Shown here one piece after another: positions 1-4,718 of a stretch of DNA of 5,455 nt; the stretch's first letter is position 1, and every line of letters starts with the position of its first letter. The notes below the pieces were generated by a model that did not search any database, was not told the DNA's origin, and saw only the letters and a program-made list of their open reading frames with translations. The stretch spans positions 1-5,455 of the forward strand of contig JAJISI010000081.1 of NCBI GenBank assembly GCA_022848805.1. The letters are read 5' to 3'. Made by a program: the position numbers and the translations under genes. Origin of the DNA: Thermoplasmatota archaeon. GTDB taxonomy: Archaea; Thermoplasmatota; Thermoplasmata; UBA10834.

Positions 1-2
1 CG

Positions 3-53
3 CACGGAAAGGTCAAGATAGACGGGAGAAGGGCGAGGATACTCGAGACCTGA
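3..53 (+). CDS. C-terminal tail of an upstream gene (partial, unidentified)
   Basis: An open frame entering from the left edge encodes 16 residues, HGKVKIDGRRARILET, and ends at TGA 51-53. The alternating hydrophobic and basic pattern reads like the last beta strand of a real protein. The other two frames are less convincing: one stops at base 21, the other gives a low-complexity charged peptide ending at TAA 73-75. The stop lies about 24 bases before the TATA-like box of the next gene, so the upstream gene is probably a separate transcription unit. The fragment is too short to name the family. Whether it is coding at all is inference. Confidence 0.4.
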   Translation, partial: HGKVKIDGRRARILET

Positions 54-76
54 CCGTCTCGCAGTCCCTGGAATAA

Positions 77-83
77 TTTAAAC
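77..83 (+). promoter_or_regulatory. TATA-like box of the transketolase-transaldolase operon
   Basis: TTTAAAC sits inside an AT-rich patch (72-85) in otherwise GC-rich DNA, between the stop of the upstream gene and the operon. Archaeal TATA boxes are centred about 26 bases before the transcription start, so RNA would begin near base 106. That gives a leader of about 30 bases before TTG 137, containing the Shine-Dalgarno at 124-131. It also places GTG 86 upstream of the RNA start. The box is seen; the start site is inferred. Confidence 0.55.
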
Positions 84-123
84 TAGTGCGACCGTTATCC
101 CGCCTTGAGGTCGCAGCATCGCC

Positions 124-131
124 AGGGGAGG
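124..131 (+). promoter_or_regulatory. Shine-Dalgarno that selects TTG 137 as the start of the transketolase N-terminal subunit
   Basis: AGGGGAGG is followed by a 5-base spacer (ATATC) and then TTG 137-139 in the transketolase frame. It is a strong, well-spaced purine-rich site. No comparable site precedes GTG 86, whose upstream bases are the AT-rich TATA region. Confidence 0.65.
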
Positions 132-136
132 ATATC

Positions 137-976
137 TTGGAGATATACGACGGTGAATTCATCGCGGAACTCGAGGCCATCGCCAAGAGGGTGAGGTCTC
201 ATTCGATTACCATGATCTACCGAGCGGGCTCCGGCCACCCGGGCGGTTCGCTGTCGGGCGTCGATGTAATGGTCGCCCTCTACTTCCACATAATGAAGCA
301 CGATTCCAAGCGGCCGGACTGGCCGGAGCGGGACAGGTTCGTCCTGAGCAAGGGCCACGCCGCCCCCGCTCTGTACGCAGTCCTCGCTGAGTCCAAGTAC
401 TTCCCCGAGAAGGAGCTGGAGACCCTGAGGAAGCTGGGTAGCAGACTCCAAGGTCATCCGTGCATGCGCAAGACTCCAGGGGTCGAGATGTCCACAGGGT
501 CCCTCGGGCACGGCCTGGCAGCCGGGAACGGCATGGCGTTGGCGGCCAAGCTCGACCGTAAGCTGTACCGGATATACGTGCTCTGTGGGGATGGCGAGAT
601 GGACGTCGGCGAGACGTGGGAGGCCGCGATGCTCGCGTCGCACTACAAGCTCGACAACATCACAGCGTACATCGACAGGAACAAGCTGCAGCTGGATGGC
701 CCGACGGAGAAGATTATGTCACTCGAACCTCTTGCTGACAAGTGGAAGGCCTTCGGGTGGCACGTGATCGAGATAAACGGCCACAGCATGAAGGAGATCA
801 TCCAGGCGACTAACGAGGCTAGGGGCGTCAAGGGCAGGCCCACCGCTATCATATGCCACACGATCAAAGGCAAGGGCGTGAGCTACATGGAGGGTTCGCT
901 ACACTTCCACGGCAAGGCACCCACGGACGAGGAGTACAAGCAGGCGATGAAGGAGCTGGGGGCGACGGGCCAATGA
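137..976 (+). CDS. Transketolase, N-terminal (thiamine-diphosphate-binding) subunit
   Basis: This is the first half of a split transketolase (EC 2.2.1.1), which moves two-carbon ketol units between sugar phosphates using thiamine diphosphate and a divalent metal in the cytoplasm. From TTG 137 the protein is 279 residues, normal for the archaeal N-terminal subunit. Visible motifs: AGSGHPGGSLS (about residues 30-40), SKGHAAPALYA (71-81), a TGSLGHGL segment (about 120-127) and the cofactor signature GDGE (151-154) ending at DRNKLQLDG (180-188). The carboxy-terminal KGKGVSYMEG is also family-typical. GTG 86 would add 17 residues with no resemblance to the family and would lie within the promoter. 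With TTG, the protein opens on the helix that normally precedes the AGSGHPGG motif. It overlaps the C-terminal subunit gene by four bases, so the two halves are probably made in equal amounts. The family call is firm; the start is inferred. Confidence 0.95.
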   Translation: MEIYDGEFIAELEAIAKRVRSHSITMIYRAGSGHPGGSLSGVDVMVALYFHIMKHDSKRPDWPERDRFVLSKGHAAPALYAVLAESKYFPEKELETLRKLGSRLQGHPCMRKTPGVEMSTGSLGHGLAAGNGMALAAKLDRKLYRIYVLCGDGEMDVGETWEAAMLASHYKLDNITAYIDRNKLQLDGPTEKIMSLEPLADKWKAFGWHVIEINGHSMKEIIQATNEARGVKGRPTAIICHTIKGKGVSYMEGSLHFHGKAPTDEEYKQAMKELGATGQ

Positions 977-1917
977 CATGGAAGTGGGAGAGCCAGAGGA
1001 AGCAGTACGGCCGCGCCCTCGTCGAACTGGGCAAGGAGAGGGGCGATGTCGTGGTGCTCGACGCGGACCTCTCCAGCTCCACGAGGACCTGCGACTTCGC
1101 ATCGGCGTTCCCCGAGAGGTTCTTCAACTGCGGCATCGCAGAGCAGAACATGATCGACACCGCCGCAGGCCTCGCTGCGTCCGGCAAGACGGTCTTCGTC
1201 TCGACCTTCGCTGTCTTCGGCACGGGTAGGTGCTACGACCAGATCAGGCAGTCCGTCGCGTACCCGAAACTGAACATCAAGATCGTGGCGTCTCACGCTG
1301 GCATCACCGTCGGAGGCGACGGCGCGTCTCACCAGATAATCGAGGACATCGCCCTGATGCGCGTGCTCCCCAACATGGCTGTCATCGTGCCTGTCGATTC
1401 GAACGAGACCTACAATGTCGTCAAGGCCGTCGCGAAGACCAAGGATCCAGTGTATGTCCGCATCGGAAGAGCGGACGTGCCGACGGTGACAGATATGGAC
1501 ACGCCGTTCGAGATGAACAAGGCGAATGTCATGAGGGACGGGAAGGACGTGACGCTTATAGGTTGCGGCATCCTGGTCTCGAAGTGCCTCGAGGCGGCCG
1601 AGGAGCTGGCGAAGCACGGCATCGACGCCCGGGTCATCAACCTGCACACCATCAAACCGCTGGACGAGAAGACCGTTGTCAAGGCCGCGCGCGAGACAGG
1701 CGGAGTCGTGACGGCGGAGGAGCATAGCGTGATGATGGGCATGGGCAGCGCGGTCGCGATGTGCCTGGTCGAGAACTTCCATGTGCCGATGAAGCGCGTC
1801 GGCATACCGGACGTGTTCGGCGAGTCGGGAGCGTGCAACGAGTTGATGGAGAAGTACGGCCTCACGATCGAGAACATAGTGGAGGCCGCGCACGACGTGA
1901 TGAAGAGGAAAAAGTGA
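973..1917 (+). CDS. Transketolase, C-terminal (pyrimidine-binding) subunit
   Basis: This is the second half of the split transketolase, 314 residues, carrying the pyrimidine-binding and C-terminal domains that complete the active site with the preceding subunit. GIAEQN (residues 54-59) holds the glutamate (E57) that activates the thiamine pyrimidine ring. STFAVFGTGRCYDQIR (77-92) is the aromatic segment lining that site. SHAGITVGGDGASHQ (107-121) includes the conserved active-site histidine region. EEHSVMMGMGSAV (249-261) and FGESG (283-287) mark the C-terminal domain. The start is ATG 973, whose ATGA overlaps the stop of the first subunit. The frame is open further upstream to 853, but that part only shadows the first subunit. 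No good Shine-Dalgarno lies close to ATG 973 (a GGAG is about 17 bases away), so translation probably depends on reinitiation after the first subunit. It should form a heteromer with the product of 137-976. Confidence 0.95.
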   Translation: MTWKWESQRKQYGRALVELGKERGDVVVLDADLSSSTRTCDFASAFPERFFNCGIAEQNMIDTAAGLAASGKTVFVSTFAVFGTGRCYDQIRQSVAYPKLNIKIVASHAGITVGGDGASHQIIEDIALMRVLPNMAVIVPVDSNETYNVVKAVAKTKDPVYVRIGRADVPTVTDMDTPFEMNKANVMRDGKDVTLIGCGILVSKCLEAAEELAKHGIDARVINLHTIKPLDEKTVVKAARETGGVVTAEEHSVMMGMGSAVAMCLVENFHVPMKRVGIPDVFGESGACNELMEKYGLTIENIVEAAHDVMKRKK

Positions 1918-1921
1918 GGGG
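1916..1921 (+). promoter_or_regulatory. Shine-Dalgarno of the transaldolase gene, overlapping the previous stop codon
   Basis: GAGGGG begins inside the TGA of the transketolase C-terminal subunit and ends 7 bases before ATG 1929. It fixes that ATG as the start and rejects the open frame extending back to 1761. The layout implies that the third gene has its own ribosome recruitment within a shared mRNA. Confidence 0.6.
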
Positions 1922-1928
1922 TCGACAC

Positions 1929-2576
1929 ATGAAGATATTCATCGATACTGCGAATCTGGAGCACATACGTGAGGTCAACAGCTGGGGCATACTGGACGGC
2001 GTGACGACCAATCCGACACTGGTCGCTAAAGAGGGGCGCGTCTTCGAGGATATCATCAGGGAGATATGCTCGATCGTCGACGGCGACATCAGTGCGGAGG
2101 CGGTCTCTATGGACGCGGACGGCATGGTCAAAGAGGCCAGGGAGCTCTCGAAGATGCACAAGAATGTCGTCGTGAAGATACCCATGACCGCTGAGGGCCT
2201 CAAAGCCGTCAAGATCCTGTCGGGAGAGGATATCAGGACGAACGTCACGCTTGTCTTCTCATCCAACCAAGCACTCCTCGCCGCGAAGGCCGGCGCGACT
2301 TACGTGTCGCCGTTCGTCGGGAGGCTCGACGACATAAACCACTCGGGCATGGACCTGGTACGCGACATCGTCGAGATATTCGATGTGCACGGCTACCACA
2401 CACAGGTCATCGCAGCGAGCATCAGGCATCCACTTCATGTGACCGAGTCAGCGCTCGCAGGTGCTCATGTAGCCACCATACCGTACGATGTCCTGAAGAA
2501 GATGGTCAGACACAACCTGACCGATGCGGGCATCGAGCGCTTCCTGAAGGACTGGGAGACTGTCCCAGGGAAGTGA
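1929..2576 (+). CDS. Transaldolase, short TalC/FSA-superfamily type
   Basis: This is a 215-residue single-barrel aldolase, the usual size of the TalC/fructose-6-phosphate aldolase superfamily. Transaldolase (EC 2.2.1.2) moves a dihydroxyacetone unit from fructose-6-phosphate to erythrose-4-phosphate through a lysine Schiff base. Seen: FIDTANL (4-10) with D6, GVTTNPTLV (24-32) with N28, VVVKIPMT (80-87) with the Schiff-base lysine K83, TNVTLVFSSNQA (104-115) and SPFVGRLDD (127-135). Two positions separate the activities: E57 (ISAEAVS) and F129 (SPFVGR) match transaldolases, whereas true fructose-6-phosphate aldolases carry Gln and Tyr there. It lies 11 bases behind the transketolase pair, which supports a role in the non-oxidative pentose phosphate pathway. 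Family certain; substrate preference inferred from two residues and from context. Confidence 0.93.
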   Translation: MKIFIDTANLEHIREVNSWGILDGVTTNPTLVAKEGRVFEDIIREICSIVDGDISAEAVSMDADGMVKEARELSKMHKNVVVKIPMTAEGLKAVKILSGEDIRTNVTLVFSSNQALLAAKAGATYVSPFVGRLDDINHSGMDLVRDIVEIFDVHGYHTQVIAASIRHPLHVTESALAGAHVATIPYDVLKKMVRHNLTDAGIERFLKDWETVPGK

Positions 2577-2584
2577 GCCGGAAC

Positions 2585-2594
2585 GCGTATACGC
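2585..2594. repeat. 10-bp perfect palindrome after the transaldolase stop
   Basis: GCGTATACGC is its own reverse complement and begins 8 bases after the TGA at 2574-2576. As RNA it could form only a 3-bp stem with a 4-base loop, and no T-run follows, so it is not a convincing terminator. Function unknown. Confidence 0.3.
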
Positions 2595-2618
2595 CCTGTA
2601 AATCGGCATGACGCCGTG

Positions 2619-2632
2619 TTCGACCGGTCGAA
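2619..2632. promoter_or_regulatory. 14-bp perfect palindrome, candidate operator upstream of the GGR-family gene
   Basis: TTCGACCGGTCGAA is an exact 14-bp inverted repeat in the transaldolase-GGR intergenic region. It abuts a TATA-like TCTTCTTAT stretch at 2633-2641. A second dyad with the same half-site, CGACGTCG, lies at 2642-2649, centred 20 bp from the first, about two helical turns. This arrangement suits a dimeric regulator covering a core promoter. The dyads are seen; the operator role is inference, and CGAC/GTCG words are common in this GC-rich DNA. Confidence 0.4.
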
Positions 2633-2641
2633 TCTTCTTAT
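2633..2641 (+). promoter_or_regulatory. Possible distal TATA-like box for the GGR-family gene
   Basis: TCTTCTTAT is one of two AT-rich patches in the 159-base intergenic region. Used as a TATA box, it would start RNA near 2663 and leave a leader of about 70 bases with no Shine-Dalgarno near the start codon. It lies between two dyads. It competes with the box at 2714-2720. Confidence 0.25.
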
Positions 2642-2713
2642 CGACGTCGTACTCCCGAGGGCCTAAGCTCATTGTTTGACGCATGATAATCGTCGCGGTT
2701 GTTGGCAAACATG

Positions 2714-2720
2714 AAATATC
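2714..2720 (+). promoter_or_regulatory. Possible proximal TATA-like box giving a leaderless GGR transcript
   Basis: AAATATC is centred near 2717, which is 19 bases before ATG 2736 and 25 bases before the in-frame GTG 2742. The latter spacing matches the leaderless arrangement of the divergent pair at 4629-4718. No Shine-Dalgarno precedes either start, consistent with leaderless translation. Confidence 0.35.
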
Positions 2721-2735
2721 GCTGACGGCTGTTCG

Positions 2736-3899
2736 ATGCTCGTGCGATCCGAGGCTTTGGTCATCGGCGGGGGTCCCGCCGGCTCTATCGCGGCGATGAA
2801 CCTTGCTGCAGACCACGATGTCATCATCGTCGAGGAGCACGATGCCCCCGGTGAGCCCGTCCAGTGCGCTGGACTCGTCACCCCGAGAGGGGTACCAGAC
2901 TTCGCCAGAGAGAGCATCATATCGAACGTCAGAGGGGCGAGGATTCACTCGCCACTTGGCTTTGTTCTCACGATCGAGTCGAAGAAGCCGAGGGCACATG
3001 TCCTCGACAGGAAGATCTTCGACTCACTGCTCTTCGAGCGTGCACTCTCGGCCGGTGCTGTCTCGGTCACCGGCTCAAGGGTCAGGAAGGTCAGGGACGA
3101 AGGGACGTCCATCGAGGCAGAGCTGGATGCCCCCGGTAGGGACAGTCATCTCACCGCTGATGTGCTGATAGGCGCCGACGGCCATCGGTCCATCTGTCGA
3201 CAGGCTGCAGGCCTCCGGCCGCCGAAGCAGGTGCTCCGCGGACTCCAGACGGAGCTGACAGGCGTCGAGTCAGACCCCGATTTCGTGGACCTGTACATCG
3301 GCTCTAAGATCGCCCCAGGGTTCTTCGGATGGTCCATCCCGGCCGGCGACGTGACCCGAGTCGGTTTGTGTACTTGGGGCGAGGATGAACTGCCTTCAAA
3401 GTACCTCAAGAGACTGTTGTCCCGACCGGAGTTCGCGAACGCGTCGCAGATATCGAAGTCCGCTGGGCGTATCCCCGTCGGCGTCGGCAGGTCTGCGGTC
3501 TCCGGCAGGATCATGCTCGTCGGTGATGCAGCATGTCATGCGAAGCCGCTGTCCGGGGGTGGCGTGTACACCGGCATAAGAGGCGCGGAGCTGTGCTCGG
3601 ATGTCGCTCGTCGTCACCTGGATGACCCGGATGGGGCCTCGCTCTCCGATTACGACGCCCTCTGGAGGGAGGCGTTCGGTCAGGAGCTGAGCAGGGCCTT
3701 CCGGATACGGAAAGTGTTCCTCACGCTCACAGACAAGAAAATGGATCGGGCCCTCCGCATGTTCGACGATCCCGAGGTGAGGGCTCTGATCGAGGCGATG
3801 GGGGACATAGACTATCCATCAGCGCTTTCGAAGAACGTTCTCAAGCTTGCCCCTAAGCTCGCCAAGTTTTCCCCTCAACTGATAAAATCGCTTCTCTAG
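2736..3899 (+). CDS. Geranylgeranyl-reductase-family FAD-dependent oxidoreductase
   Basis: This 387-residue flavoprotein belongs to the archaeal geranylgeranyl reductase (GGR) family, which saturates double bonds of isoprenoid chains, for example in digeranylgeranylglycerol phospholipids, at the membrane surface. Seen: the N-terminal FAD motif GGGPAGS (11-17), the acidic end of the next strand IIVEEHD (30-36), PVQCAGLVTP (41-50) with the conserved family cysteine C44, GADGHRS (146-152), LVGDAA (261-266) and GGGVYTGIRGA (274-284). PGFFGWSIP (194-202) fits the family lipid-site motif PxxYxWxFP in spacing, with Phe for Tyr and Ile for Phe. The C-terminal tail (about 362-387) is a Lys/Leu amphipathic helix that could contact the membrane. 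ATG 2736 is used; GTG 2742, two codons on, is nearly as good. The last 26 codons and stop overlap the convergent gene at 3819-4628. The family is sure; the exact lipid substrate is not, since archaea often carry paralogues. Confidence 0.88.
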   Translation: MLVRSEALVIGGGPAGSIAAMNLAADHDVIIVEEHDAPGEPVQCAGLVTPRGVPDFARESIISNVRGARIHSPLGFVLTIESKKPRAHVLDRKIFDSLLFERALSAGAVSVTGSRVRKVRDEGTSIEAELDAPGRDSHLTADVLIGADGHRSICRQAAGLRPPKQVLRGLQTELTGVESDPDFVDLYIGSKIAPGFFGWSIPAGDVTRVGLCTWGEDELPSKYLKRLLSRPEFANASQISKSAGRIPVGVGRSAVSGRIMLVGDAACHAKPLSGGGVYTGIRGAELCSDVARRHLDDPDGASLSDYDALWREAFGQELSRAFRIRKVFLTLTDKKMDRALRMFDDPEVRALIEAMGDIDYPSALSKNVLKLAPKLAKFSPQLIKSLL

Positions 3900-4628
3900 C
3901 TTGGGATACTTGCCAGGGTTGTCCAGGACGAAGTAGTATGTCGCCGTGAACGCCGTTCCCCCGCATGCAGCGATCAGGAGGGCCAACGGCCATCTCGGGA
4001 TTGGGATCTTGAGCCCGAAGGAGGAGTCAGGGATGAGGCCATCCACGCCCAGTTCGGACATGTATGTCATGTTCACGATGCTCTCCTCAGGGTCGAAGGA
4101 CACCATCTCGTCCCACTCGTAGTCCGAGAAGTACCCTCTCGACTGAAGGACCACCTGCGTGTCGTTCGCTTCGAAAGAGAACGCCATCCGGAAACGCATG
4201 AAGTAAGTGCTTTGCAGGAAGTACGAGCCGTGTGGCGTGTCCTTGTCTGTCATGATCGTGAGCGTCACCCTCTCCGTCGTGTTGAGCGGCAGTTCCGCGA
4301 ACTCAACGGTCGTCTCAGTGTCGCCTCCCTCGAACGCGGGCGGGTTATCGAAGTCGTCGTCGACGTCGCGTACCTCCTCCTGCGTCGCGTATCGGTATAT
4401 CCCTACGTCCAGTGTGATGTTCACCATAATGCACTCAGGGTCGTCGTAGGGGTTCGTCAGGTTGAACGCGAAAACAAGCGACTCGCCGGGGGCGACGGTC
4501 GGCGTGATAAAATCAGATAGCATGTTGTTGGCATATTGCGGAAGGCCAGGCGCGGGCACCGAGGCGGATGCTTGGCCCTGGACGATGACGAGAGCAACGA
4601 ATGTGAAAGCCAACCAACCGCGTCTCAT
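3819..4628 (-). CDS. Predicted secreted/membrane-anchored glycoprotein-like protein, unidentified
   Basis: I do not recognise the family. The 269-residue product begins with a signal peptide: MRR, a hydrophobic core (about 5-16) and a likely cleavage after A22 (ASA). Residues 23-210 are an acidic, beta-rich, probably extracellular region with five N-glycosylation sequons (N56, N70, N116, N155, N186). The opening (APGESLVFAFNLTN, 46-59) resembles Ig-like or NEW3-like beta-sandwich domains of archaeal surface proteins; that is an impression only. One membrane segment follows (about 213-235), then a basic cytoplasmic tail (236-269) with a repeated LRGKL (251-255, 258-262) and a coiled-coil look. 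ATG 4628 is chosen because it starts the signal peptide and lies about 28 bases from a TATA box. The 24 in-frame residues upstream to 4700 would run through the promoter. It converges on the GGR gene and overlaps its last 81 bases. Its only cysteines are C66 and C222. Confidence 0.72.
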   Translation of the reverse strand: MRRGWLAFTFVALVIVQGQASASVPAPGLPQYANNMLSDFITPTVAPGESLVFAFNLTNPYDDPECIMVNITLDVGIYRYATQEEVRDVDDDFDNPPAFEGGDTETTVEFAELPLNTTERVTLTIMTDKDTPHGSYFLQSTYFMRFRMAFSFEANDTQVVLQSRGYFSDYEWDEMVSFDPEESIVNMTYMSELGVDGLIPDSSFGLKIPIPRWPLALLIAACGGTAFTATYYFVLDNPGKYPKLEKRFYQLRGKLGELRGKLENVLRKR

Positions 4629-4652
4629 AGTGAGCGAGGAAAACCCCGAGGA

Positions 4653-4667
4653 GCTATATGCTTTTTG
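4653..4667 (-). promoter_or_regulatory. Promoter of the minus-strand membrane-protein gene (BRE plus TATA)
   Basis: Read on the minus strand, an A-rich AAAAAG is followed by CATATAGC. This looks like an archaeal B-recognition element and TATA box. The TATA centre (about 4656-4657) is about 28 bases from ATG 4628, so the transcript would have a leader of only a few bases. No Shine-Dalgarno precedes the ATG. Confidence 0.55.
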
Positions 4668-4682
4668 GCGATGGCGGCCCTC

Positions 4683-4696
4683 GCAAACCATTAAAC
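4683..4696 (+). promoter_or_regulatory. Promoter of taw2, predicted leaderless
   Basis: GCAAACC followed by ATTAAAC reads as a B-recognition element plus TATA box. The box centre (about 4693) is 26 bases upstream of GTG 4719, exactly where transcription should begin, so the message is probably leaderless. It lies back to back with the minus-strand promoter, the two TATA boxes being about 36 bp apart. Confidence 0.55.
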
Positions 4697-4718
4697 TCAT
4701 GCCTGCTTTCAGACGTCC

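Noticed and set aside
95..643. 182-codon minus-strand frame opposite the transketolase N-terminal subunit
   Set aside because: It is an antisense shadow with no motif and would run through the operon promoter region.
853..972. Upstream in-frame extension of the transketolase C-terminal subunit
   Set aside because: These 40 codons lie wholly inside the N-terminal subunit gene in another frame and give low-quality Gly/Arg-rich sequence; ATG 973 fits the family start.
883..1893. 336-codon open frame on the minus strand opposite the transketolase C-terminal subunit
   Set aside because: The translation is His/Arg/Asp-rich with no recognisable motif. It mirrors a gene with clear thiamine-enzyme motifs, and GC-rich codon use leaves such antisense frames open.
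1761..1928. Upstream in-frame extension of the transaldolase
   Set aside because: It is a shadow of the transketolase C-terminal gene. ATG 1929 has a Shine-Dalgarno and begins the canonical MKIFIDTAN start.
1410..2159. 249-codon minus-strand frame across the transketolase-transaldolase junction
   Set aside because: It is antisense to two well-supported genes, and its composition does not resemble a protein family.
2608..2679. Possible 23-residue small ORF in the intergenic region
   Set aside because: It has no Shine-Dalgarno or leaderless promoter spacing, no conserved look, and it runs across the two dyads.
2577..2735. Rho-independent-like or T-rich terminator after the transaldolase
   Set aside because: No T-run follows the stop, and the 10-bp palindrome at 2585-2594 makes only a very short stem.
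2448..2999. 183-codon minus-strand frame spanning the transaldolase-GGR intergenic region
   Set aside because: It overlaps both flanking genes antisense and shows no domain or promoter.
4629..4700. N-terminal extension of the membrane protein to ATG 4700
   Set aside because: The extra 24 residues would bury the signal peptide internally and run through the TATA box; ATG 4628 fits both.
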